The translations under genes and the position numbers were made by a program. A stretch of 64,000 nucleotides of DNA from Bidens hawaiensis (lineage: Eukaryota; Streptophyta; Magnoliopsida; Asterales; Asteraceae): NCBI GenBank assembly GCA_021521415.1, contig JAIQDT010004992.1, forward strand, positions 1 to 64,000, given 5' to 3'. Of the stretch, positions 9,471 to 20,401 are shown in pieces. Numbering within the stretch: position 1 is the stretch's first letter; the number at the start of each line of letters is the position of its first letter. The notes beneath the pieces were generated by a model. It worked only from the letters and a program-made list of their open reading frames with translations. It ran no database searches and was not told the DNA's origin.

Positions 9471-11996
9471 TGTCACACCCTCAAAATCCACTAACGGAGT
9501 TTTACCGTCAGAAGGTGTGAATTAACAGGATCGGAATCATTAGTTATAATCAAACCATAAAAACGTTTAAATGAAAATAAGTGCGGAAGCGTAAAAACCA
9601 AAAGACAAAAGTTACGTCACGCAGGACGACTTAAAAACCCAAGTAATAATAGTTAAAAACATGTTTGCATATCAGAATGTTCAAAAACCATGCATGATCC
9701 TATACCGCGTGCCCGCCTCGGCCACCTGAGAATAACATACTAAAAGTGTCAACACGAGGTTGGTGAGTTTACAAGTTTATGTAAAATAAAGCGTTTAGCG
9801 TTTTGCGTTCAGCGTTTTGCGTTCAGCGTTTTGCGTTTACCAGATAGTGTTAAATCAATTATATATCGATAGGTAGCTAGCCTATACAACAAGTTTTACT
9901 AAGTGTTCGACACCGAAGCTGACTGTTTATCAAGTGCCTTGCCACCAGGTCATCCAGACCATGGTATGTGTTAGCCAAAATTACACCCGCTCGACCTCCT
10001 GTCGAGTTTAGCGTTGGGTGGGGTTTGTCAAACCCAGTAGTACTACTCAACAGTGACTCGCTATTATCCAAATATTAACCGGTTCGATGTGTAGGACTTC
10101 AATTGTTTCGTTTGCCACTTAGCCTTTACAAGTGATATATAATTTACTAACAAAATCTTAAATGCGTTTTCGGAGTATGTTATCTCCCCTAAGTGAAAAG
10201 CGTTTAAAACAGTTTAAAGGGGTAAGTGAAACTCACTGTTTGCGAAGAATTCCCAAAATAAATCACCAAGTGATGCGCGTCACAGAAAACTCTCTCTAGC
10301 GTTCTAAAACAACAAGGAGATTTTCTAAGTATCTGAACTAATATCGAGTCTCTAGACTCGGCACATAATTCCTAAGCACAAGATACGTTTCGTGTTTGTT
10401 TGTGAATCGTGTGTGACTTAACAAGTACATTTGTGATACGATACATGTGTGAACAATTATTTACGTGTCATGTATTAATAATGTACATCACTAGCAACTA
10501 TTACCCGCAGGGGTAATTTGGTCGAAACACCACAATTATATAGCAAGTATTCCCCGCAGGGGCAATTTGGTCAAAACATAACAATTAACTAGCAATTATC
10601 ATGTTTCATGCATTTTCACAAAATTCAGCAGCTAGTTTCACCGAGACAGAAATTCTACTTGAAAGATTGTACTATTCCACCGATCATAGCATCTCAATTA
10701 ATTTACCAAAAATCATCACAAAAGCATACATGTATTAGGTTTCCAGAACATATTTTGTTTTATTTTTATTCCAAATAGGTTTCTCATAACAGTCAAATTC
10801 ATGCGCAACAGAATGTTTTTTGAAATTCCCGTTAAACGAAAAATCCAACAAATGCAAAACCACTTGGGTTAGGTTCCTAACTCAACAAGTCAACTTCCAG
10901 AAGTGGAACCAACCCAATTGGTCTCGTGGTTCATGAGATATAACATTTACAAAACAACCTAACAGCAGGTCTAACAACTCAGCTTTGCACAACGTTTTTG
11001 TAAATCATAAAGGTTAACTTTTACATGTCCAAAAATTGCAAATTTATATTATTTAGAAACTAGACTCAACCTAGTTTACTGTAGTATCAATAATCTCAAC
11101 CAATTTTCACATTTACACCCAGATACAGTCAATAGAACATCAACAACACAATCTGTCCAGAAACTGTTTGCAACAAAACTCAACATATTAACCATCTATA
11201 GACCACAATTCATTCATATAACATTCTAGACACCATAACCACTATCCATGCATATCAATTACACCATACATACATGGTTAGGGTTTTATTTGATCTCAAA
11301 ATCAAAGACACAACAATTAACATGTAATAATATCAATTCTAGCTATCAAATCATCATCAATACATCATCAAATCAAACGAATCATATGAACACATTATAT
11401 TTGAAATTTTCGGAATCTAGGGTTTGTAATTAACCCATTAAAAATCGAAATTAAGTATAAAGGATGCATAGGATAGTCGTTTATACCTTCCTAGCACCTT
11501 AATCTTCGATCAAACTTGAACAATCTTGATTGTATGTGTGTGTATGAAGGTCGACGGCTGCCAAAGGGATGAGAGGGAGGGCCGATCGGTTTTGGGAGGA
11601 GAGAAAGAGTGTTAGGGTTTTAGGTTTATGTTATTATTTATAATAACATGTTACACTTTAGTCCCTCAACTTCCAAATATTACTTTTCCAGCCTAAATAA
11701 CTAGTTCTAGCACATTGAGTTAACGTTTATACAATGTTATCACATAGCACATAAGTCTAACACATAATTATCACATAATTATTGTTTTGACGTTTTTCGT
11801 TTATTCACCAATTGTTTGCGTCAACTTGTTTGCGTTTCGGTGCAATTCCCGAAAGACTACACATGTAGTAGTTGTCAAGCGTCATTTAAACCCTAGTTTA
11901 AATGTAGTGAGGTGTGCGTTATAGATTCAATGATCTTTAAGTTTGAATTAACGGAGTTGAGTTAACGGAGTTAACCTGAAATTGACGAATGTCACA
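9471..11996 (-). mobile_element. Solo Tekay-like gypsy LTR with 5-bp target duplication
   Basis: This is 2,526 bp, with TGTGACATTCG...GGGTGTGACA read on the minus strand and flanked by AAAAG on both sides (9466-9470 and 11997-12001). The TATA box (TATAAATAAT, 11642-11633) and a CT-rich leader downstream set the orientation. AAG|GTATAAAC, a splice-donor-like motif, follows at about 11488. A run of GCGTTTTGCGTTCA repeats lies at 9800-9840. No internal region is present, so the element was lost by LTR-LTR recombination. Confidence 0.9.
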
Positions 11997-12001
11997 AAAA
12001 G

Positions 12002-12282
12002 TAATCCGCCGTATACTCGTAGCCAACATAGTCAGGATCAAAGTCCCTCATTAAAAAGTTAACGAACAAACACTCGTATCCCATATAGTCAGGTTTCAAT
12101 CTCGAACAAATCAATCAACAATAAAAGAAAAATTGCCGTCTTGAACTCAGTCAAACGCAGCTTACTAGCATGAATTACCACCCGAATTGCATTAATTTTT
12201 AAAGAGACCTTGCAAACATAAGAAGATACATGCAAAATAAACTGAAATGAAAGTTTTATCTCCCCCTTTTCTTGATACCAAT
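12002..12282 (-). mobile_element. A right-arm leader (shortened) and PBS
   Basis: On the minus strand the right-arm LTR is followed by TTGGTATCAAG (12281-12271). It then jumps to the leader part equivalent to left-arm 9090-9350, with a deletion of about 1.1 kb. AAAAGGGGGAGA next to the PBS is polypurine-like and marks the deletion junction. Confidence 0.75.
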
Positions 12283-12788
12283 TGAGAGAACGCATAGAGC
12301 CGGATCTAGCTGCAAATACGATACATCAACAAACGATACGAACATGAATACGAATACGTTAAATAAATACTTTATTGATATGCTAAGATGAATAAACTAT
12401 AGAGAGAATAACTTATGGGGAGTATAAATAATAACTTAGATCTAGATCTCTCTCACACTACGTACACCTTAAATTATGAGCATGAGCAACATATTTTTAG
12501 GCCAAAGCTCCATTCGTTAAGTTAAGCCTAATTCATTATATCTTCATAACGAATTAAACACCATTCGTTATGATTCCATAACGAATGGTAATAGTTTAAC
12601 AGATCAGCCTCCATTCGTTATATTACATAACAAATGAGCTTATAAACTTAACGAACAAGCCTAGTCAACTAACAAATGAACCCATTCGCTATACAAACCA
12701 TAGCAAATGGCCATTTTACAATAAATATACATTCTAGACTATCTATAACTTATTCAATTGCTACGGACACCAAAACCGTGCACTAACA
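12283..12788 (-). mobile_element. A right-arm LTR (inverted)
   Basis: This 506-bp copy of the 7447-7942 LTR lies in reverse, with the same TGTTAGTGCACGG start (at 12788), ATTCGTTA hairpins and AGAGAGAACT-type end. The TATA region is altered (CCTAAAAATATG). Confidence 0.85.
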
Positions 12789-12872
12789 GACTCCCCCTTT
12801 TCCGTAGCTCTCGAATACTTTAACCTCGAGTACTTTAACTGCACATCACCAGTCACAAATCATGGACTAACA
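12789..12872 (-). mobile_element. A right-end tail: polypurine tract and cryptic terminus
   Basis: Read on the minus strand, 84 bp lie outside the LTR and end CGGAAAAGGGGGAGTC, directly before TGTTAGTGC; this is a polypurine tract. The outer edge is TGTTAGTCC, which mimics the LTR tip and abuts the ATTTA duplication. Related sequence lies next to the F LTR (30929-31010). Confidence 0.7.
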
Positions 12873-12889
12873 ATTTATTTAAACGACAT

Positions 12890-15800
12890 CTGGAAAAAGT
12901 GGCGGAAAACGTTGATTTGAGAAGGAGGAATGCTGAACTGTTAAAAGAAATGATGACTTGAAGGCACATGCTCTAAAAAAAATTCAAACCCTGGAGGCTG
13001 AGAAGACCTCTACTGTACCAAAACAGGGGGAGAATCTTTCTGTTGCCTCTAAAGCTATTATTGATGAAGTGAGAGATGAGACTGATGAGGAAAATGTACT
13101 GAAAATCTGTGCAGTTTATATGGAGAAAGTGATGAGGATAGTAGTGAAGAGAGAGGAATAGACGATGATGGTTATGAAGGAGATAAATCAGATGGTGGAG
13201 AATAGGAGTATGATGTTGAAGATGTGATAACAAAGAACAAGAATGTGGATGAGGAGGTAGTTGAGAAGGAGATGGATGTTGATGTGAATGTGGAAGATGT
13301 GCAGATTGAAAATATCTTAACCACTGAAGCCATAGCAACTTATACTATTGGTACTGAAACTCTAACAGGTGTTGTAATTGATAAAGGAGAAGATATTGAA
13401 GAGTTGGTATTAACTGACGAAAATGTAAATGATGAAATCTCAAATTTGAAAAAGGGTGATGATATGGATGAAGAAATGAGAGATTTGTTGAATGATATTG
13501 ACAACTTTCCCAATGAATCTGATGAGATGAGGGAATCTGAGGAAAAATATTGGAGAGAGAGAGGATTGCGAGATCCTTGACTGAGTAAGAGTTTGTGCAA
13601 CAAGAGAACATGTTTGAAGAAGCTCATATAGTGAAAAGCTTGAATGAAGAAGGAGAAATTGAATAAGAAGTAATTGATGGACTGATAAAACTAAAGCAAA
13701 TTGAAGAGGTTGATAATGCACTAACCATGGTCATGTATCAGTTTAAGCAAGCTCAACCTAAAAAACAGTTGGTAATTGATCAAGCTAGAGAGTCTGTGAC
13801 ACGAACTGCAACTAAATCTTGGATCAAAGAGGTGGAAGAAGATTATGAGATAAACCCTGATGAATGGGATTATGATGATGAGACTAGAAGCAAGTTTGGA
13901 AAGATATATACAAGGAAGAGGGAAAAGGGCTGACAATGCTGATAAAGATGAATATGAAGTGAATAGTCCCAAAGCTGTGAGAAGCCCTGTTATCGATAAT
14001 GTGGAAAGGACTGAATACATTGTTGAAAGTCCTAAGGACAGTCCTGTCAAGGCTGTTCCTTTGCAGACCTATAAGCCAGATGATGAGCCTAGTATGAATG
14101 AACCACAGATTGAGGCTCTGGAAGAATCAACTGAAGAGGATGATGATACCGTTGACTCCCCGAACATTGAAATGACAGATGAACACGTGGAGAATATACA
14201 GACAATGTTGGACAATGAAAGGAGGAATCATCCTTTGATTGCTAATCTAATCAAGTACCGTTATAAGTATGAGACCCTGGCTCCTATGCCTGATGAGGAG
14301 CGGTAGGAGTTAATTGATGGTGAATTAAGAGATATCAAAAGGAAGATGGTGAAGAAGAACTGTGACTCAATGAAATATAGAAACTATTTGAAGATGCATG
14401 GGTTGTCTAATAAAGACTGTTGAATGAATTAGAAAACCACAACAATTTGCCTGTTGAATGAATAAAGAAAGAGGAGCTGGAAAGATTGTAGAAAGCTTGT
14501 AAACTGAATGAAAGACTTGAAAAGTTGTATACCAAGTTTAATGGAAAATGCAGGTTGCTTGTTGAATATGGATACTCTTGTGAGTTGGTTGACAATCTAA
14601 GCCAAGAACAATTTGAAACATACCATAAAATAATTTCAAGAAAAATTAACTTTGAAAGAACAAACAAAAGACCAAGGATTGGGACTTTAGCTGAGAAGGA
14701 AGAGGCTGAGAAAAAGAAGAAATGGGAAGATGAATAGTTGAAACTTCTTGGTAGATTGATGGAAGCTAGAGTAAGAACTGGAGAAACCCAAAGCATGAGC
14801 AGAAAAAAAAAGCTAGCCTTATACAAATATGAAAAAGAAAAGGATAATCAAGAAAATGCTGAATCTTCAAAAGCTTCCAAGGATCCTCCATTTGTGTTTG
14901 TGAAACGGGAACCAGTTGAACACTCTGAGCCATGGGAAGATGTGAAAAAATCAAGACCCTTACAGGGTTGATGCTGAGTAAGGGTATGACTGAAGGGGTG
15001 TTTGACAATTATGGCAAAAAACCAACTAAAGAACTTATTCTATGCTGAGAAAGCAGAATGAGAGCAATTAGAGGCTGAACAAAGAGACCTCAGGAACATT
15101 GATTGTGGACCTAGGGGAGAAATTCTCCCTGCAGGTCAATTAGGAGATGAGGAGGTGATGGGCATGATCACTAAACTTTCCAAAGAAGGAGGAGAAAATT
15201 TTCTTGATTTGATGATGACGCCCAAGGAGATGGTAACAACTATGTATGAAAAGAGATTTGGCATGTGAGGGCCACTGTTCATAAGAAGAAACGTACTTCT
15301 AGGCCCTTAGCTGTAAGTTTCCCAATTCCCACCACTAGAGCCTCTCACCAAAGACAACAAAGGCCACCTTCTGATGTGGACCTACCAAAGAGGTTGTTCT
15401 TTGATGAGTTGAAGGAAGTAATATTCAGAGATGATTTCCTCCAGTTCAAGAGGGGGCAGCTGGCTGAGATGGTAACTCTGAATCTGTATGACTACTATGA
15501 CAGACATGGATTTGCTGGAAGACAAAGAAATGACTTATCTGAACATCTCAATGAATAGGCTACAAAGGAGTTCCCTGTGCTTAACAAAAATAGGAAATGG
15601 AAACTCTCTCAGTTTGAAAGAAACAAGAGGTTGAAAGGATGAGGCAGATAAAGTACACTGAAGAGACATTCAAAGCAAAGAATGAAAGCAACAACCCTTT
15701 TGCAACTATGATGGAATGTATCAATATGAGGCAGCAGATGACAAGGCCAAATTATGAAATCCAGAGAAATTGAAGGATTACTAGTATTGACTTTTATGAT

Positions 15801-15957
15801 AAAGATGGATCCTTCATTCTCAGAAACCCTGATGGACGGGCCTTGGGCATCATAAAGAAAGATACTGACTAGGAATACCTGCATGTGGAAGATCTCAGTG
15901 ACATTATCAATTGGACTGTTCCCACTCAAATCAAGCTACAGTGCTACCAGCACAATC
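12890..15957 (+). pseudogene. Element B uncharacterised acidic/coiled-coil protein, C-terminal part
   Basis: A series of frames broken by stops (main open pieces 13224-13580, 13860-14306, 14525-14971, 15265-15558) encodes one long protein. Order: a coiled coil (near 12900-13000), a very acidic Asp/Glu region, Lys/Glu-rich coiled coils, then YDYYDRHGFAGRQRNDLS, then DFYDKDGSFILRNPDGRALG and EYLHVEDLSDIINW. The last three blocks recur in element C. No protease, RT, RNase H or integrase motif is present. I recall similar predicted proteins from Asteraceae retroelements but cannot name a function. The N-terminal part lies left of insertion A. Confidence 0.6.
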
Positions 15958-15984
15958 TATAGTGTTACCAACACACTTTGGCTT

Positions 15985-16614
15985 GTTCAAATAAGTTATC
16001 ATTAACAAAGAGTTGAATGGATTCATAAAGAACAAGTTTGCTCGTAGGATCATATCGAGCAAAGTTTGATATGGTCAATAGGATTTAAGTCTGCTATGTG
16101 AATATTTTCTTAGGAAAATATTCTAAGTAAAGTCTACCCGGAGAACTGTTCCCCAGCACACTTTGGTTACCAGGTCTACTCGAAGAAGACAAAAGCTGCA
16201 AAGCTTACCCGAAGACCTGTTTTACACATAGAATCTTTTATAATGTGATTTTATGATTATGTATCATTGATTAGGTTTTCTATAAGGAATGACAGCTGTC
16301 ACAGCAGTCCTATAAATAGAATAATTTATGGCACGCCTATAAAAGACGATAGAAACAGCTAGTAGACACCTGATATTATTCCTGACATTGAGTTTGACGG
16401 TTGTGTTTATTACATATGGATAAAACATTCCTTTCTGAAACCCTAATTGATTTTCATTTGCATTAATGATTCTATAAATGGAAATCTTTTGAGTGACAGT
16501 CTGTGTTTGTTACCTTAGTGATTATTAAGCAACATTTTAGCGTGTTAATGCTTCCGCCTATAATACATTATTGTTCTTACCCTAAATAACAAGTCGTTAA
16601 CCTTATTGTCAACA
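15985..16614 (+). mobile_element. Element B 3' LTR, 5'-truncated
   Basis: The segment ends ATTGTCAACA at 16614. It matches the LTR of element C (20402-21397, opposite strand) over its last 600 bp, including AAGTTTGCTCGTAGG, a TATA region (CCTATAAATAGAA near 16312) and AAACCCTAA. The LTR start and polypurine tract are missing, so a deletion separates it from the ORF end. Confidence 0.75.
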
Positions 16615-16617
16615 CTT

Positions 16618-17000
16618 AACCGTGTGGGTCACGACATTGGTTTTGTGAGCGATATATATGGATTCGACAAAAACAATATGTCTTTAGAAACTTATACATG
16701 TGTGCCCGCAGGCATAAGCTCATTGCAGACCTTTTATGCAAAAATAAAAAGAACTTAACTGTGGAAGCCATATCACGATATTCAGTATGACCATACAATG
16801 AGAGCTCCACCACAAAGTAAAAGATAACCGTTATGCAACCTTTGGGTAAATGGTCAACCTAGCGAGTCAGAATCAAAATAGATAAACAGATATCCACCCA
16901 TCGTTTTGTAACAAAAATCCTTACACCAGTAATAGTTTGAGATATCGTAAAACCCGCTATGTTGCTTCTAGATGAGCCTCACGAGGATCTTCAATAAATT
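16618..17000 (-). pseudogene. D RNase H remnant
   Basis: HTEYRDMASTV (about 16790-16755) corresponds to the copia RNase H block T(M/A)EAEYRAMAST. The following residues no longer follow the family, and the segment ends at the B LTR. The remaining RNase H and the 3' end are absent. Confidence 0.55.
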
Positions 17001-17890
17001 GACTTAAAATATTAACCGAGTAACAAACTTTCAGATATGTAAGTAAACAAGATGGCATATTAGTCGACGATACCCGCCAACATAAACACGTTGCCCACCA
17101 TTGGCTTTGTCAAGTTTAAGGTCTTGTACCACAAGAAAATTACTAGTTCGTGAGCTTTTCATTCCACTATCCTTTTGTATGTCGAGAGTGTACTTTCTTT
17201 GACTTATTGAGCAACTTCATGCCGAGAAAATATTTCAAATTCCGAAGATTTTTAATACTAAATCTTTAATTAAGATACGCCTTCACTTCTTGAATGTTGT
17301 CTGAATTGTTACCGACTGGAATCACGTCATCAATGTATATGAGTCCATAACATTTGTATCTTGTTTGTTTAAAGTAAACAAGGTTGGTCAGTTTTTGTTT
17401 GTTTAAATCGATCTTGGATTGGGCCATGGTAAACTTGTGATACCATTTCCGAGAGGCATGTATCAAATCATATAGCGACTTTTATAGTTTGCGAACACTG
17501 GTTTATCGGTCTTTAGCGAATCATTATGGAATTTTCATATAGACATTCTCATGTAAGTCACCATGCATAAATGCATTATTAACATCAAGCTGGTGGGTTA
17601 TCCAATTCTACTTAACAACAATTTCTAGCAAGGCTCGAACGTACCGTGACCCATTTTTCTATGGGAGCAAGAGTTTCATGATTATACACACCTTCCATCT
17701 TGGTGAAACCCCTTACCAAAAGTCTTGCCTTTAATATGTCAACATCCCCATTTGGGTTGTACTTAGCTTTGTATAGCAATTTTGATTCACTGGCTCGTTT
17801 CCCTGGTAATTAATTGAGAGTCGATGTGCCATTTTTAGCTAGTTTCTTGATTTCTCTTCATGGCATCATTCCACTTATGATCTATCATTC
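17000..17890 (-). pseudogene. D reverse transcriptase
   Basis: From right to left: KAKYNPNGDVDILKARLLVR, then in shifted frames a QLDVNNAFMHGDLHENVYMK block, then ASRKWYHKFT and the active-site segment CYGLIYIDDVIPVGNN (17330-17280). YIDD replaces the usual YVDD. At least three frame changes or stops interrupt it, so it cannot be active. Confidence 0.8.
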
Positions 17891-18516
17891 CCGAGCAAAG
17901 TGTTTTGGATGATTGTGTGATTCAGTGGCAGCTAAGAAAGCTTACGTGAGTCATAAAAAATATTTTAAGTAACAAAATTGGTTATGGGGTACACCATGGC
18001 ATGCTCTATGGAAAGGGGAGACTATCATCATAGTCGGAAAGATGTTTTGGTTGTCTAATATTTTCCTTTTCTCTTTGTTGGCTGATATTTTCAACCAAAT
18101 CTTAAATGGGCTCGGTGGTTGGCGGACTATCATTCGAACTAATATCATAATAAACATTGAAATCAACATTACTCCAAATTTTCTTCACTGGAATCGGAGC
18201 CACAGTTAAGCCCATTATCAAACCCGGAAATTAGGCATTTTCATCATCTTAGTTTCCTGGATGCAAAGGCATATTAGAATTTATGTTGGGTTCGGGGTCT
18301 TCGCATGCAAGTTTTCTCCTAGTTTTGGGCCATGTTGTTCCAAATTTTCATTTGTTGTGGCCCATTATATGGGGAATTGAAAATTCTTTCCTCCATGAAT
18401 GAATGGGTCACGTTTTTATAAGGGAAAATTGGCTCAAAGAATTTCATATCTCATAAGATAACAATTTTGTTTGGTTTTATGTCCTATATTTTGTATCCTT
18501 TGGTGCCCATTGGGTA

Positions 18517-19008
18517 TCAAAAAACTCCGTCTCCCCCTTTCGACAAAATTACCCCCCCCCCCCCCCTTTTTCTTGATGTTTCATAGTACGCAAGACATCT
18601 AAAAACCCTCATATATTCATAATCAGGTTTTTGATTGTATAATACTTCTTTGGGGTTTTTATTTTCAATAAACTCATAAGGCAACCAATTTACTATATAA
18701 GTCTCCATCAGTATGCGTTCTCCCGAAAACTTGGTAGGGAGATTTGCTTCAAATCTTAAGGCAAGAGTTGCTTCAGGTAGATGTCTATGCTCTCTTTCTA
18801 GAACACCATTTTGTTGCGGTGTGTGTGGACAGGTTTCCAAGATAATACCTTCCTTTACGTAGAAGTCATGTGTGTTGTTGGAAATGAACTCTCTACCGTT
18901 GTCACGCCTATTTTTTTTTTTTATTTTCTTATCAAAGTGTATTTTCACAGTCTTATCGAAATTAATAAAACACCTACTAGCTTCAATTTTGTGTTTGAGT
19001 AGAAACAC
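18517..19008 (-). pseudogene. D integrase core, C-terminal half
   Basis: DNGREFISNNTHDFY holds the second catalytic Asp (DNG). The PHTPQQNGVLEREHRHL block carries the catalytic Glu (QNGVLERE), giving the D,D35E spacing expected. It continues through LRFEANLPTKFSGE and RVFRCLAYYET. The frame then enters a C-run (18551-18567) and ends. The first Asp lies to the right in decayed sequence around 19100-19250. Confidence 0.85.
18551..18567. repeat. Homopolymer C run
   Basis: About 16-17 consecutive C, interrupting the integrase-RT region of D. The length may be uncertain in assembly. Confidence 0.8.
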
Positions 19009-19310
19009 CGAGACATATCAACTAAAGTCATCAACAACAGTGAGAAAATAACTAGCGGATGTATTAAATCAAAACAACCACTCGTTTTTATAAGATTGGA
19101 AAAGGAACTCTTGTATGTTTATCTTTAATACATGGTCACAATATAAATCTTTTTCTTTCAAAGAGTCTTTAAAAAATCAACATGATTAAGTTTAGAATTG
19201 GATCTATGACCTAAACGATTGTGCCATACATTGATGGTTGTTGCCATAGCCTTTCTCTTGTTTCCCCCATCCCATCTTGTAAAGACCATCCTTATACTTA
19301 CCTTATCCAC

Positions 19311-19960
19311 TCAATGTTCTCGAATGTAATCCGTCCATAACAAAGAAACCAGGAAGAACGTTACCGCACGAAGGAGATCATTTGATAATTTACCGATAGA
19401 CAACAAATAGCAATGAAAATCTAGTACGTGTAAGACTCCTTGAATTGTTGTCCCGTTGGGAAGAGTATGATCTCCTCTTCCTCTAATTTCCACCCTCTCA
19501 CCATTTGGTATGATCAATGGCAGTTCATGTGATCTATGAGCAAGGTTGTTTAGAACCGTGTGTCTATATGGGTGACGTGATATGTGGCTCCTGAATCAAC
19601 CACCAATTTTATTTAAGATTGATGTTACAGGTTTGGTTAGCCATGGGCGTAAGGGTAATATTAGATACCGCATCATCCACTTGGCTTGTTCCTATTGCCA
19701 AACAAATTAACAAATTGTTGGTATTGTTCCTTTGTCAATCCCGATATATGGCCCGAATGAGAATCGACTAAAGAGGCTTTGGGGTTGGTTTGGATTTCCC
19801 TCCTTTCTTTACAGGCCACCATTCGGATATCTGATCAACTTAAAAGACCTTTCAAGTGAATCACCTTCTCAATCACAAAATTATAGTGTTTTTGCGGAAT
19901 CTTTAAGGCCCTTTATGTCCTTTTGGAAAGTTTTTGGTTTTTTGTTGAAGTTATGTTTCA
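19311..19960 (-). pseudogene. D gag zinc-knuckle remnant and protease/pre-integrase region
   Basis: IIPNGERVEIRGRGDHTLPN and the following VLHVLDFHCYLLSIGKLSN (19515-19380) are the segment between protease and GAG-pre-integrase of copia Pol. To the right, around 19860-19790, a decayed knuckle followed by FKLIRYPNGG can be recognised. The gag N-terminus and most of protease are deleted. Confidence 0.6.
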
Positions 19961-20085
19961 CGTAAGACAATTCTTGAAAATCTAAGTTACAATTGATTTA
20001 ACTTTCATCGTTCCCAGATTTGGGGTTACACTCTCTAGCCATCGTGTGTGGGATGACGAAAAAGCAAATCAGGTTTAGGATGGAA

Positions 20086-20100
20086 CCCGCTATGATACCA
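20086..20100 (-). other. D primer-binding site
   Basis: The minus strand reads TGGTATCATAGCGGG directly after ...TTTTTCA, the end of the D 5' LTR. This is an initiator-Met-type PBS. Confidence 0.8.
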
Positions 20101-20401
20101 TGAAAAATGGTATGGGTCAAAATTAAGTCTCATTAGAACAAAAATGAATTACAAGAGATGTTAATACAAAATAGAGATAAACAAGATCTTCTATGAAAAG
20201 AAAATAAGATAAATAAAATAAGAAATTCTCATGTAATCAATTGAATATAGCCTTTAGTTTCTCTTCATAAAATATGTTTTCTAATCGGTCAATCCTTGGC
20301 AAGGAATTATGCCCTATAATAGCGATGTTGTCTCTGATGAATGCATTCTCAATCTGTCAGGATTGATTTTCTCAATATCAAACTCATAACCCACAAATTA
20401 A
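20101..20401 (-). mobile_element. D 5' LTR, partial
   Basis: About 300 bp of AT-rich LTR end at 20101 (minus-strand ...CCATTTTTCA). It is cut at 20401/20402 by the element C LTR. Confidence 0.55.

Larger units (their letters stand above)
7447..12872. mobile_element. Element A: palindromic retrotransposon insertion
   Basis: Two copies of one LTR element face each other. The left arm reads LTR (7447-7942), PBS, leader to 9384 on the plus strand. The right arm repeats this on the minus strand from 9441 out to the LTR at 12283-12788. The arms meet at a loop of about 56 nt (9385-9440). Both outer ends are TGTTAGT.../...ACTAACA, and both are flanked by ATTTA (7442-7446 and 12873-12877). The right arm lacks about 1.1 kb of leader. 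A solo LTR (9471-11996) sits near the centre. No ORF is seen. Confidence 0.8.
16615..20401 (-). mobile_element. Element D: decayed Ty1-copia retrotransposon
   Basis: On the minus strand, in order: part of a 5' LTR (20401-20101), Met PBS, a zinc-knuckle remnant, pre-integrase, integrase, RT and the start of RNase H. It is cut at 16614 by the LTR of B and at 20402 by the LTR of C, so both ends are lost. Stops and frameshifts occur throughout. Confidence 0.8.

Noticed and set aside
13340..14050. Long antisense frames rich in Leu, Ser and Phe opposite the element B ORF
   Set aside because: They are shadows of an Asp/Glu/Lys-rich coding strand; no family features and no start context.
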